Shown piece by piece: positions 1 to 9,603 of a stretch of DNA of 64,000 nt. Source of the stretch: Gonatopus flavifemur. Taxonomy: Eukaryota; Arthropoda; Insecta; Hymenoptera; Dryinidae. The position numbers and the translations under genes were made by a program. Under the pieces are notes generated by a model, which was given only the letters and a program-made list of their open reading frames with translations, was not told the DNA's origin and made no database searches. The first letter of the stretch is position 1. Every line of letters begins with the position of its first letter. The stretch is taken from the NCBI GenBank assembly GCA_018340375.1, contig JAFFJZ010000049.1, positions 558,001 through 622,000 on the forward strand. Direction: 5' to 3'.

Positions 1-250
1 GCTTACCATCTTTTGCCCGAATATTATGTTTGATTTGCACTCGAAGACTGAGCATTGTATGAGCTAGATCTATGTACTCTTCACCTTGCCCAGGAACGAC
101 GAATTCTATTGGAGAATCATCACTCAGAGACGATATGGGTTTGTAATGAACCCATTGAGATCCTTTGATTGTTGTTTGTGTTGGAGGTAAAGTGAAAAGT
201 TCTAATTCTGACTTGAGACATTCGCACGAATGTGTATGAAGGAACGCCAT
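1..250 (-). CDS. Polinton/adintovirus-like major capsid protein, N-terminal part (cut by window edge)
   Basis: The first 83 codons of a capsid gene read leftward from an ATG at 250-248 and run off the window without a stop. The start (MAFLHTHSCECLKSELELF), a PPTQT motif, a PIEFVVPGQGEEYIDLA stretch and the spacing between them match the N-terminus of the proteins annotated in many arthropods as 'F54H12.2-like', which are Polinton/Maverick double-jelly-roll major capsid proteins. This protein would form the hexon-type capsomers. It is the last visible gene of the leftward block minor protein - penton - integrase. No frame break is seen in the visible part; whether the remainder is intact cannot be judged here. 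Confidence 0.88.
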   Translation of the reverse strand, partial: MAFLHTHSCECLKSELELFTLPPTQTTIKGSQWVHYKPISSLSDDSPIEFVVPGQGEEYIDLAHTMLSLRVQIKHNIRAKDGK

Positions 251-279
251 TTTAATGTTCTATTATATATGTTCATCGT

Positions 280-831
280 TCATGACAATATATCAGCGAC
301 CGTGCGAGGTTTGATTTTACGTTTAGGTTGTTTCAATACTGACTTAACACCATGAATTTTCTTCTTCTTCGGAATCTTCTTCTCCTCCTTCTCATTTGTA
401 CTCCTTTTTGTTTTTACTGTCCGACGTTTCGTAGATTTTTTCGTTTGGATATGAGAGCGTGTCTTCGTACGCCGACGAGTTGTTTCGGACTGGGCTCTCT
501 TTGGTGTCTTATATCCCGATCCTCTCATCAGTTGTTCGACACGTTCTTCTGCTTTTCTTTTCAAATTTCTACCAGCAGTTTCCAAATTCCCACGTAAGGC
601 TTCATCCAATGGTATATCTGTTTCCAATAAATCGTCCGCAACATTCAACCCTGTACGCAAAGCTGCTTTCTCGATAGCACGAGCACCTTTACGGATTGAA
701 GGGAAAACTTCACGGAAAAGACCACCAAGAAAACTGCCTATACCATGTCCTCGTTGATATGGTGCCCCTACGTAAACATTCGACACCCCACCACCAACCT
801 GGTCTTCGAAATAGTCTAAATAGTGACTCAT
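280..831 (-). CDS. Polinton minor virion protein, Gly-rich N-terminus and very basic tail
   Basis: I take the ATG at 831-829 (MSHYLDYF...) as the start. An ATG six codons upstream (849) overlaps the penton stop, and the conserved part begins at MSHYLDY. Residues ~10-65 hold a Gly-rich segment (GGGVSNVYVGAPYQRGHGIG) followed by a hydrophobic FLGGLFREVFP stretch and a KGARAIEKAALRTG helix. The second half is extremely rich in Lys, Arg, Thr and Ser, as expected for a DNA-binding core protein. Proteins of this design sit beside capsid genes in Polintons and adintoviruses and are compared with adenovirus core/minor proteins. Role in the virion (DNA condensation or membrane-active minor capsid) is inference. 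The gene is intact and lies 29 bp upstream of the capsid ATG. Confidence 0.72.
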   Translation of the reverse strand: MSHYLDYFEDQVGGGVSNVYVGAPYQRGHGIGSFLGGLFREVFPSIRKGARAIEKAALRTGLNVADDLLETDIPLDEALRGNLETAGRNLKRKAEERVEQLMRGSGYKTPKRAQSETTRRRTKTRSHIQTKKSTKRRTVKTKRSTNEKEEKKIPKKKKIHGVKSVLKQPKRKIKPRTVADILS

Positions 832-845
832 ATTTTTTGAGTGGT

Positions 846-1612
846 TCACAAGACACGTTTGAAATGTAGTGTCGTCGTAAATGTTCCGTGTTCAAATGGT
901 ATTGGTCGACCAAACTGGTCTCTTATATCGATATCTACTGTTTGAAAATTCGAACGAAGCAATGGAATGTATTCAAGAGACGAGAATGTCTTCACCGTGA
1001 TGGTTCCGTATGAGTATTTTGTTATGTCTAATGGTACCACACGTAATAAATTCCGACCAAGCTCGCGGGTCTAGAAGCCTCGTATTCAGATTGATTGTTA
1101 GCATCCACAATTTTATGTGTATTCATAGGTGGTACAAAACCAAGCAAATGACACAGCACAGGTGAAAGTAAGAACGAATGTTCAATTCGATCACATTTCG
1201 TATCACAAATACGTGTCACTGACACGAACCCTCCATGATTGAGAACAAATTTTAAATGACTTCTTATAGATGACGTCATGTTAACAGCCTCAATCAGCTC
1301 ATCAATCGATCTGTATATTCCTGGTGCAACACAAGATCTTTCTTCTTGATAATCAATATCATTCTTTTGTGGATTATTACTGTTCGAACGGATTGGTACA
1401 CCGTTTGTTATCATACTAACATAATTTGATTTTCCACCTTTAGGTACATGAAGAAAAGTGATAGGAATTTGCATTTCAGCTAACGTGACTACCCATTCTC
1501 CAGTTGGATGAATTTGTTGGGGTAGTCTTGTCGTGAAACAAGTAGTTGTATTATTAGGGAAATACTTCATGCTACTATTACTAGGGAGAACGATATAAAA
1601 TTCGTCTCTCAT
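846..1612 (-). pseudogene. Polinton penton (minor jelly-roll capsid) gene, frameshifted
   Basis: Translation begins best at the ATG at 1612-1610 (MRDEFYIVLPSNSSMKYF), the usual start of this family; the open frame extends 28 codons further upstream without conserved residues. The N-terminal part shows the conserved LPSNSSMKYFPNNT and FTTRLPQQI motifs and ITFLHVP. It ends in the wrong frame shortly after residue 185. The C-terminal part, with the family's IPLLRSNFQTVDIDI and PFEHGTFTTTLHFKR motifs, continues in the -1 frame and ends at 846-848. The frame change lies between about 1044 and 1073. No slippery heptamer is placed there, so I read it as a mutation (or sequencing error), not recoding. 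Single-jelly-roll penton proteins occupy capsid vertices. Confidence 0.8.
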
Positions 1613-1743
1613 GCTCACTTTTCCTGTTCTTTGAGCAAACTTTTTACACAAGTCAATGGTATCCAAGACTTGAATACCTCGAGATATCCAAACCAACGAA
1701 CCAATGCTTTTTTATGTGCTCCTCGTCCTTTATTTTCTAAGAC

Positions 1744-1850
1744 TTATTCAATACGTAAATGTTTCTCCTTTGGATTTTCAACCACTCGATTCAATTCCTG
1801 TTCATAAAAAATTCCGTCAATTTCCTCGTTATTTACATCACATAGTATAT
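1744..1850 (-). pseudogene. Polinton integrase, severed C-terminal piece
   Basis: Read leftward, this 107-bp stretch encodes the end of the SH3-like C-terminal domain of the Polinton integrase: the NNEEIDGIFYEQEL segment followed by about 18 residues and a TAA at 1746-1744. The remainder of the gene is at 4756-5618, on the other side of a 2905-bp insertion. ATAT at 1847-1850 is repeated at 4756-4759. Counting the duplication once leaves 863 + 103 = 966 nt, exactly 322 codons, in one frame. The interrupted gene was therefore a complete integrase of about 321 residues before the insertion. Confidence 0.87.
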
Positions 1851-3004
1851 GGGCCATTCCAATTTCAAATCGACCACGACATTCGGGACCAAATTTTTTT
1901 TGGCCTGTAACTCACAGGACACATTCTTTGAGTGATATTAAGAGACACATGTTTCAGCTTTTTGCGCAAAATTCGATCCTTCTCGTTCTAGAGTGAATTG
2001 AATTCCCAGAAAACGACATTGATTTCTTTTCTCCTCCTGTGAACTTTTTCTTCAAACCTGCGTAGTTTCCTCAAAAATGCACCGTTTTGGATGATTATTT
2101 TTTTTATTTGCAGGTCATTCCCCACACTTTGAGAATCCGTGAATAGAATTCCATTTCTTTGAGCGCGAAATCTGTAAATTTGCATTAAATAAAAATTGTA
2201 AAAAAAATTCAACTGCAAAATTTTCAAAGTACTACATTTTTTTTTCCTTTCAAACTTTTTTGTCGGAAAGTACGAGGTTTGAACAACAATCTCTCCGTTC
2301 CTCAATATGTGAATTTAGTTTGTTTCCAAATAACAATTTTTCATTCAAAAATACGACTTTATTCGTGTTCATATGTTTTCAATCTGTATGTATAGCTTTG
2401 CGGAGGGAAGGAGATGTATTTATTGCACAAAGTGTCAATACACAAAATAAAGAATAAAACTGAAAACAATTTCAGATTCATGATTTTATTTTATTTCAAC
2501 TTCATCAAATCGTGATCGCATGTTTTGGCTGTATATACGCAAGACGATGAGTCCTCGTTATATGCTTTCTTCCATACATGGGTAGCCCGTATTCCGTTGA
2601 AAGGCTCCACATTCTTCCAAGCTTTTATTTTCTTCTCACGGAAAATTTTCAATTTTTTTGTATCAAGAAGACATAAATTTATATTCGGTGTGTAGTTTTT
2701 CACCTGCGTCACAAAATCTTCTGCCGTTTTGATACTGTCAAGCATTTCTTTTGCCAAATTATGTTTAGTGGCATAATGTTTAACGAGTCCCCCAATTCCA
2801 TCGCATGCTCCCCTTCCGTGTCCTGTGGCAGAAAAAATCCATTTCTTATCGGGTTCAGAATTTTTAAATTCCTCAAACTGAAAACTATTTTTGGAGTGCC
2901 CTGCTGCTCCATCAGATATGATTGTTTCATACTCAATTTCTTCTGCGGGGTATTTTTGTTTTACTTCTCCTTCAATTATGTCCATGGCTAGTATAGCAAA
3001 CGCG
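1851..3004 (+). repeat. Left inverted arm (~1.15 kb) of the fold-back transposon
   Basis: Reverse complement of ~3609-4755. Landmarks found in both arms: the ends GGGCCATTCC, the TGTAACTCACAGGACACATT block (1914 onward; complement near 4679-4698), an A-rich tract, and the transposase C-terminal half. Identity breaks at about 3004 in front of the motif TATAGCAAACGCG. An arm of this length could form a very long hairpin in single-stranded DNA or RNA. Confidence 0.85.
2491..2985 (-). pseudogene. Truncated inverted copy of the transposase-like ORF (C-terminal half)
   Basis: An open frame of 164 codons starting MDIIEGEVKQKYPAEE is nearly identical to the C-terminal half of the 3009-4121 protein, including ISDGAAGH, HGRGACDGIGG and the KTCDHDLMKLK end. 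It differs at about ten residues, for example HGRG here against HGKG in the longer copy. It has no N-terminal half and lies wholly within the left arm, so it is a by-product of the inverted duplication, not an independent gene. Confidence 0.8.
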
Positions 3005-3008
3005 GGTT

Positions 3009-4121
3009 ATGCTCTCTCCATCTCAGGAAGTTTGCCTGTGTACATATTGTGCAAATTTCGATTTATTGCTGACAGTATTGACAAATTGTAAAGTTAATCA
3101 CACTACGCAAAATATGCTAAGTATCCGTCAAAAACTTCTCTCCGCGATAGTATGTTCGGTAGACAGTAATCAATGCATTTTTCAACAATGTTCGACATGC
3201 CCCGGAGCTGACACGATCACTGTGAACGTTTTAGGATTCTCCGGAATAGATGAGGATGAAGAAATAACTTTCGCTTGGTGGGAAAAGAATGATCTGATTA
3301 AAAAAACAGTAACGATGGAAAACTTCATCCAACAATTGAAAATATGGACAATGAAGGTGAGTCCGCATTTACGATGTAAGGAGATTCAGCAACGTGGAAT
3401 AAGAAATGAAAAAGACGTTGCTAGAACAAAATCAGGTCATTTAATACTCCATGTGGATTTCGCTGAAAATTGGGCTGTAATCTTGAAAGATGAAATCCAA
3501 GGGCACCATTGGATGAATCAGCAAATTTCGATTTTCACAGCAGTTTGCTATTACAGTGAGAGAACTTTAAGCTTTGCAGTTGTCAGCGATGACAGACAGC
3601 ACGATACCGCGTTTGCTATACCAGCCATGGACATAATTAAAGGAGAAGTAAAACAAAAATACCCCGCAGAAGAAATTGAGTATGAAACGATCATATCTGA
3701 TGGAGCAGCAGGGCACTTCAAAAAAAGTTTTCAGTTTGAGGAATTTAAAAATTCTGAACACGATAAGAAATGGATTTTTTCTGCCACAGGACACGGAAAG
3801 GGAGCATGCGATGGAATTGGGGGACTCGTTAAACATTATGCCACTGAACATAATTTGGCAAAAGAAATGCTTGACAGTATCAAAACGGCAGAAGATTTTG
3901 TGACGCAGGTGAAAACCTACACACCGAATATAAATTTATGTCTTCTTGATACAAAAAAATTGAAAATTTTCCGTGAGAAGAAAATAAAAGCTTGGAAGAA
4001 TGTGAAGACTTTCAACGGAATACGGGCTACCCATGTATGGAAGAAAGCATATAACGAGGACTCATCGTCTTGCGTATATACAGCCAAAACATGCGATCAC
4101 GATTTGATGAAGTTGAAATAA
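3009..4121 (+). CDS. RNase H-fold, transposase-like protein of an arthropod repeat family (N-terminally truncated)
   Basis: A 370-residue open frame. It starts inside a conserved zinc-binding region (VCLCTYCANFDLLL, then CSVDSNQCIFQQCSTCPG), so the N-terminal part that homologues have appears to be missing. Then follow LHVDFAENW (first acidic site), GHHWMNQQISIFTAVCYY, ISDGAAGHFK (second acidic site) and SATGHGKGACDGIGGLVKHY. This order is recalled from a large set of unnamed arthropod and cnidarian repeat proteins and resembles a DDE/D nuclease layout. Catalytic assignment is inference. It uses its own element as context: the C-terminal half and 3' flank reach the right end at 4755. Without its N-terminal domain it is probably not competent alone. 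Confidence 0.62.
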   Translation: MLSPSQEVCLCTYCANFDLLLTVLTNCKVNHTTQNMLSIRQKLLSAIVCSVDSNQCIFQQCSTCPGADTITVNVLGFSGIDEDEEITFAWWEKNDLIKKTVTMENFIQQLKIWTMKVSPHLRCKEIQQRGIRNEKDVARTKSGHLILHVDFAENWAVILKDEIQGHHWMNQQISIFTAVCYYSERTLSFAVVSDDRQHDTAFAIPAMDIIKGEVKQKYPAEEIEYETIISDGAAGHFKKSFQFEEFKNSEHDKKWIFSATGHGKGACDGIGGLVKHYATEHNLAKEMLDSIKTAEDFVTQVKTYTPNINLCLLDTKKLKIFREKKIKAWKNVKTFNGIRATHVWKKAYNEDSSSCVYTAKTCDHDLMKLK

Positions 4122-4755
4122 AATAAAATCATGAATCTGAAATTGTTTTCAGTTTTATTCATTATTTTGTGTATTGACACTTTGTGCAATCAATACATCT
4201 CCTTCCCTCCGCAAAGCTATACATACAGATTGAAAACATATAAACACGAATAAAGTCGTATTTTTGAATAAAAAATTGTTTTTCGGAAACAAACAAAATT
4301 TGCATATTGAGGAACGGAGATATTGTTGTTCAAACCTCGTACTTTTCGACAAAAAAGTTCGAAGGAAAAAAAACATGTAGTACTTTGAAAATTTTGCAGT
4401 TGAGTTTTTTTACAATTTTTATTTAATGCAAATTTACAGATTTCGCGCTCAAAGAAATGGAATTCTATTCACGGATTCTCAAAGTGTGGGGAATGACCTG
4501 CAAATAAAAAAAATAATCATCCAAAACGGTGCATTTTTGAGGAAACTACGCAGGTTTGAAGAAAAAGTTCACAGGAGGAGAAAAGAAATCAATGTCGTTT
4601 TCTGGGAATTCACTCTAGAACGAGAAGGATCAAATTTTGCGCAGAAAGCTGAAACATGTGTCTCTTAATATCACTCAAAGAATGTGTCCTGTGAGTTACA
4701 GGCCAAAAAAAAATTTGGTCCCGAATATCGTGGTCGATTTGAAATGGAATGGCCC
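3609..4755 (-). repeat. Right inverted arm (~1.15 kb) of the fold-back transposon
   Basis: Partner of 1851-3004. The outer end reads GGGCCATTCC on the minus strand, adjoining ATAT at 4756-4759. It includes codons ~200-370 of the transposase-like ORF and its AT-rich 3' flank. Confidence 0.85.
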
Positions 4756-5618
4756 ATATACACATATGGTCGGCGCTGAGTAGAGATTAGTACGACAGTA
4801 AATATTTCTTTGCTCCATCCACCTTCGTAACCTTTATCGAACGCTGCTTTGTATTTACTGATTCGCACATGATCACCCACCTTGTATTCAGGGGTTTTTG
4901 TACCCACCCGCGCATAACGACGCAATAAATTTCCACGAGCTAAGGACGCGTTTTTGAGCGTCACTTCGTCAGGGCGCATTTTTATAGATGTATGTATTGT
5001 ATGATTATACGAATCTATAATATCCTGCAGCACATCAACGTAACGATTAGTTCTTGTATATGTAAAGAAACGCCACAAACGCTCTTTCAAAGTGCGATTG
5101 AATCTCTCTACGACAGCGGCTTTCACGTCAGGATTACGGGCTGTTCTGAATTGGATGTTTTTACCTCTCAGGAATTCTTGGAATTTTGAACCTAGAAATT
5201 TTTTTCCACGATCAGTTTGGAGATAGATTGGTGATCTATTATTGTTGTTTTCGAGTATGTGTTTGGAAGCTTTTGCGACCGTTCCACAGGTTTTGTCGAT
5301 TAGTAATCTGGTCCATGCATGTTTACTGAGTACATCTATGACGACTAAAATATACGTAAAACCATCATTATACGTTTTGATTGAACACATATCGATCAGA
5401 TCGGCTTCCCATAGATCGTCAATGTTATGAACATGATAACTCCTTCGCAAAAACCTCTTCCGCGTAGGCTTATGAAGTGAGTACGCATCCTGTGTTTCAA
5501 GCCATGTCAAAACCTTTTCTCGTTTCATTTTACCGTGAGTAGCTTGTACTAATTGCCGTGCACCCGAAAACGATGTTTCTTTTTTTGGATCATAATACAA
5601 GTTTTCCAATATCTTCAT
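4756..5618 (-). pseudogene. Polinton retroviral-type integrase, main part (interrupted at its C-terminus)
   Basis: Starts at ATG 5618-5616 (MKILENLYYDPKKETSF). It carries the rve integrase core with D73 (WEADLID), D136 (LQTDRGKKF) and E171 (AAVVERFNRTLK): spacing D-35-E, all three catalytic residues kept. An N-terminal ~50-residue zinc/helical region and the start of an SH3-like C-terminal domain (YKVGDHVRISKYK) flank it. The frame then reads about 27 foreign codons into the inserted element before stopping at 4671. The true C-terminus lies at 1744-1850. Integrases of this type insert Polinton/adintovirus genomes into host DNA. Apart from the transposon insertion no damage is visible. Confidence 0.88.
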
Positions 5619-5624
5619 TATTTC

Positions 5625-6505
5625 TTATAATCGCTGCCACGATGTTGCTCCTGTCGTATTTCTAGGAGGTATATGATCGTCCTCACTCGGAACAAAAACA
5701 CTATCTTCAGCGTCGTTGTAATCTCCGCTGTCGTTTTTTTCGTCTTCATCTTCGTCTTCATCTTCGTCTTCGTCTTCTTCTTCTTCATCTTCTCGGTGTT
5801 GGGATGATGTTCTCGAAGATGTCGGAGAAGGTTGTGGAGGAGATAGAAATGTACCAAAATTACCTTCTGCCCATAATTGAGGGTTACCTACGAATTCTCT
5901 GGGTGTCCCAATAGACCGAAGTAAACGCGCGAAATGCCGTCGGCCATTGGAGTGTGCCGTTTTTCTAGCACGCATAGCCTCATTGATTAAATCAATAATA
6001 TTTGAATGACGCAATTTTTTCCATCAATTGAAACCAAACCTCTTTTATCCCACGTGATATTATCTTTGGCATTTCTATGCAAATAACTGATCAGTAATCG
6101 CGCTTTTTGACGATACTTTTGAGGTACACTTTCAATGATTCGACTATCACTCAAGCGTCTTACGGGTTGTGGTGGTTTAATTTGATGGTGTTCATGATCT
6201 TGTTGTACATTTTCTGAGTCTTTTTCATCTCCTCGTTGCTCAATGCCATTGGAATATCGTTCACTACTTATGTATCTCAAATATCTTTGTAAAATTTGTG
6301 AATATGCTTTACACTTTCCTCTCTCATCAGAGAAACCAGACGAATTGAGAATTTCATTTATTTCAGCATCGAGATGACTGGAAGGGTTCCCAGGGGTTTG
6401 AACAGATTTGATAGGGTCCGCAAACACGTTTTTTCCATGTCGCTGTTGCTGTATCCGTTGTACATCCATTCCGGGTATGAGTACCATTTTTTTAGCATAC
6501 TCCAT
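5625..6505 (-). pseudogene. Polinton conserved protein of unknown function, frame change in an A run
   Basis: Part one (ATG at 6505, MEYAKKMVLIPGMDVQR) and part two (SNIIDLINEAMRARK, then LLRSIGTPREFVGNPQLW) together match one protein family found next to Polinton capsid and ATPase genes. The two parts lie in frames that differ by -1 and overlap at 5987-6014. The change falls at GGAAAAAATTG near 6010-6020, where the zero-frame codons form the heptamer A AAA AAT, a possible -1 slippery site. A one-base deletion in the A run is the simpler reading. After the conserved part comes a low-complexity tail of Glu/Asp repeats (~residues 225-260). Its seven-base gap to the integrase start suggests joint transcription. 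Function unknown. Confidence 0.65.
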
Positions 6506-6522
6506 TTCGTTCTCACAATTTC

Positions 6523-7533
6523 TCAGTCACGAATAACACGGGAGAGCAGTGTATTTGAAATCGGCGCTAATAACAAAGATAAGAAAGCTCCACCAACTTT
6601 CTGTACGATCAACTGTTTCTCCTTTCGGTAGGTAATATTTTTGGACGCTGATTTCCTCATTAGATTCGCATATGAACGTACTTGACGTGTTTGATTCGAA
6701 TCTAATGGAACATTACCACAAAGTATGTTGAGGGCACATCCACATACAGCGCGTAATAGAGGAGCATCAGCTTTGTGTGATGAAGCTGTGCGTTGTGGTT
6801 TATTCAAAAAATATAATGTTTCTAGAATAGAAGAAATTTTTCTATCAAAAGGTTCACGGTGATCTCTTGAACCTCTGCAAGGAACATAAACGTATTTATA
6901 TGAATCACAAGGGAAAATACATGTCCGAAATCGACAGTTATCGGGTGCTCTTTGTTTCAAATCTAAAAGCAAATAGCCATGTGGTCGCGATGTTGCATCA
7001 TAATATATTTCTTGTAGGAAACGTGTATTATCAGGACAAATTTGTCGAGCAAGATGATTGATTTGCGCACGATCACGAGGGTTTTTGAGAACGACAATGT
7101 AACTAGCATTCAACGAGATATCACGTTGACCACACCCTTGATGAAAGAGGTTTTGTGTAATATAAATGACACTTAGATTTTTGTGATGACTCCCTTTGGT
7201 GAATAGATCAACCACAGCGTTGTTAGAAGATTCACGCATAAGGTAATCGATTACTATTAATTTGGAACATTGTGGATCGTTTGAGTAATCATGTGGATTA
7301 GGAACACTTTCTCGGAACTCGATATTACGACCAATGAAACGTTCTTGATAAGTCTGTCGCCATTCCGCATAGTAAAAGAGTATCCGATCAAACCTTGTGT
7401 CACTCATTTGATCCATATAGCGGGAGAAATTTCCAACAAAATGTGTCTGACCACAGTTTGTAGGCCCACAGATCATAGCTGTCCAAGGGTGTTTCCACCT
7501 GATGTCCATGTTGTAGAATGAATTAAATTTCAA
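6523..7533 (-). CDS. Polinton packaging ATPase (FtsK/HerA type) fused to a small conserved Polinton protein; Walker A lysine lost
   Basis: The start may be ATG 7533 or the one at 7509 (MDIRWKHPW), where family similarity begins. Residues 23-30 are GPTNCGQT: the Walker A lysine is glutamine. Walker B is LIVIDYLMRE (92-101) and a sensor-like YITQN is at 124-128. The ATPase part ends near residue 226. The same frame then runs, without its own ATG, into about 105 residues (ALNILCGNVPLDSNQ, then KEKQLIVQKVGGAFLSLLLAP). In other Polintons I recall this as a separate small protein. The ATPase normally drives DNA into capsids. With the lysine replaced, ATP hydrolysis is unlikely, so this copy is probably inactive though its frame is open. 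Confidence 0.78.
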   Translation of the reverse strand: MKFNSFYNMDIRWKHPWTAMICGPTNCGQTHFVGNFSRYMDQMSDTRFDRILFYYAEWRQTYQERFIGRNIEFRESVPNPHDYSNDPQCSKLIVIDYLMRESSNNAVVDLFTKGSHHKNLSVIYITQNLFHQGCGQRDISLNASYIVVLKNPRDRAQINHLARQICPDNTRFLQEIYYDATSRPHGYLLLDLKQRAPDNCRFRTCIFPCDSYKYVYVPCRGSRDHREPFDRKISSILETLYFLNKPQRTASSHKADAPLLRAVCGCALNILCGNVPLDSNQTRQVRSYANLMRKSASKNITYRKEKQLIVQKVGGAFLSLLLAPISNTLLSRVIRD

Positions 7534-7976
7534 ATGTTAAGACCTGGATATACGTTGCACATATCTTACCATGATGATATGGGAAAAAAAAACACGATTT
7601 CCTGATTTTTTCCATCGATTTTTACATCCTATTCCTGTGTTGATTTTCTATCATAAATCTTGTATCGTGTCCATCGTTGTTGCGGACTAAGTTATTACTT
7701 CCCGCTTATTCAGCAACATTTTGGTCTCGTGATTATCATCATCATGATTTTTTAAATTCTTTTATCTAACGAGTGGGTGTGGAGAGATTACGTCATTTGG
7801 AATGTTGATATGACAGTCTGATTGTAGATTCATTTTTGATGAGATTTGCAACTTTGTACTCCCCACTCTTTTTTCTGTACATATCTGCACTATATATGTA
7901 GAGGAATTTTTCTGGAGGGGACAGTTTAATCTGATTCTCAACAGAATATAGTTCCAAGTGATATTATCTAAATACA
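7534..7976. promoter_or_regulatory. Intergenic region between divergent Polinton gene blocks
   Basis: 443 bp separate the ATPase start (leftward block) from the next rightward gene. It must hold the promoters of both blocks if they are separate units. It is AT-rich with long T runs and a pyrimidine/purine-biased stretch near 7560-7620, but I see no motif I would name as a TATA box or operator. No convincing ORF. Confidence 0.3.
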
Positions 7977-8759
7977 ATGGAAACCACGGGTGTGTCGCGA
8001 TTTCATCAAGCGAAATTTTCTTACAAGCGGTTGCCTTCCAATCTACTATTATGATTTGAACGTGTCAGGCACCAAAAAAGTGAGTGTTGGGATATCACTA
8101 AATGAAGACGACAAGCTTACACCCGTCATTCTCTTGAAAAGCAATTCTTTGAATCAAGGCCTGAAATTCGAACGCGATAATCAGATACACTTGAAAGATC
8201 ATTTTCCTGAAGTACGGCAATATCTCGGATTTGTCGAAAAAATCAGTCCTGGGCCGATTGATATAAATAATGTCCGAATGTCGTTCACTACGTCATACAA
8301 TGTAAGATCTATCTCTTCCGAATCATGTGAAAAGACGGGAACTTTTCCATCAACATCATCATCAGTATCAAGTGATCAACCACCGCTGAAAAAGAAGAGA
8401 ACGTATATTCCCAGTATAATAATGCAACAACCGACTTTCGCCGATTAGAAGATATACACAGCTGTGTTATTTTGAAGTACGAACTTTTGGAAACTATAAT
8501 TCAAGAAGTGCAAAAATGTTATGAATTATACAAGAAGGAGGTTGAAGTGAATCTTCCGAATAATTTCGTCGAAACTGAAGACATACTTCGAGCAGTTCAT
8601 GTCAACGATTCCCATATTTAAAGTAGCATCAAACCAGAGCTATCTGACAAGTTTCAAGAGGAATATTTTGATTCGTTGTATGCAGAAATCGAATCAATAT
8701 ATTTACCGTACATCGCTGAAGCTATAGTTTTCAAGTGGGAAAGACAATTCGCTTATTGA
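7977..8759 (+). pseudogene. Unrecognised Polinton-resident gene, broken by two frame changes and a stop
   Basis: An ATG at 7977 opens a frame (METTGVSRFHQAKFSYK) that stops near 8052. A second frame is open from 7990 to 8445 (YYDLNVSGTKKVSVGISL ... PPLKKKRTYIP). A third continues from 8433 (DFRRLEDIHSCVILKYELL) to a stop at 8757-8759 with one internal TAA at 8619-8621. The abutting frames keep protein-like composition, which suggests one former protein of about 255 residues. It has a Ser-rich linker and a KKKR basic patch (possible nuclear signal) in the middle and a helical, Glu/Lys-rich end. It lies in the divergent block before the polymerase. I do not recognise the family. Confidence 0.42.
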
Positions 8760-9603
8760 GTCGAAAATTCAACAAATTTCATTTATTTTCATATGTTATA
8801 TGTTCTTTTTCATATGTTGTGTTTTATTCCGCTTATCTGGTGTTTTTCATGGGAAAAAGTTTTTTATGTACCTAATGTAAAATACAATTCCCGTATAAGT
8901 TTGTTATAAAGAAAAGAGAGAATGGTATGATTGGTTTCTTGTGAATGAATAAATATTCGAATAGATTGCATGACAATCACAGTTTTCTTGTTTCTGATGA
9001 GTTGATGTTATCTTGAGTGGTAAAATCTCAATTCACAAATCTTTTATTTTCTAAAATCTTGAGAAGGCATCGATTCATTTGAACATTTTTGTTTCATTCA
9101 CCATTCCTATCATTTTTTCCTTCAAATTGAATCCGTTCATCTGATATTCAAATCAAGGTTACGAAATCGAGGCGAAAAACAGTAGAGAAAAGAATTATTT
9201 TGCAGTAATACTCGTTGAATAATATGTACGCGATACCGAAACATGATACTTATAATTTCACGTGCACTAAACGGTGTATAATAGACGTTGATCTCGTCGG
9301 CACGTGCATCTTGCTGCATCTACGATTACATTCATGTCTTCTCCCTGACTCAGTAGACCAAAATCAGCAAAAATAATTGCTTTTAAGAAATGAATCACTA
9401 GAAACAAGACAGATGCGAATATGTCTGAATCAGTAAAAGATGGTACCTCATAAGAGGATGACAATTACACAGTTCTGTCATTATTATTAAAATAGCATTA
9501 GACCAAGTTCACACACAGCGCATAATCAGAGAAGTTGAATAGTCTTCCCTTTCATTTCATGAATCAGGAAACAAAATGTCTCTACGTGAAACTGTGTTAA
9601 GAT

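Larger units (their letters stand above)
1851..4755 (+). mobile_element. DNA transposon with giant inverted arms inserted in the integrase gene (4-bp duplication ATAT)
   Basis: Both ends begin GGGCCATTCC when read inward and are flanked by ATAT (1847-1850 and 4756-4759). The two arms (1851-~3004 and ~3609-4755) are near-identical inverted copies of about 1.15 kb separated by only ~600 bp. The element carries one longer ORF (3009-4121) of an RNase H-like, transposase-type family. The left arm is an inverted copy of the right half including the C-terminal part of that ORF. The simplest reading is that the original left end and the 5' part of the gene were lost and replaced by an inverted copy of the right half. 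The arms differ by scattered substitutions and 1-bp indels, so the event is not brand new. Family name not recognised. Confidence 0.82.

Noticed and set aside
352..677. Plus-strand frames rich in Leu/Phe
   Set aside because: Antisense shadows of the basic minor virion protein gene.
1028..1073. Programmed frameshift in the penton gene
   Set aside because: No slippery heptamer lies in the overlap between the two frames; a mutation is the simpler explanation.
1851..4755. Assembly artefact as explanation of the long palindrome
   Set aside because: The arms differ by scattered substitutions and small indels and the element is bounded by a clean 4-bp duplication in frame with the host gene, which an artefact would not produce.
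5618..5857. Minus-strand frame with KKKTKTKMKTK repeats
   Set aside because: It is a frame-shifted reading of the Glu/Asp repeat tail of the 5625-6505 gene.
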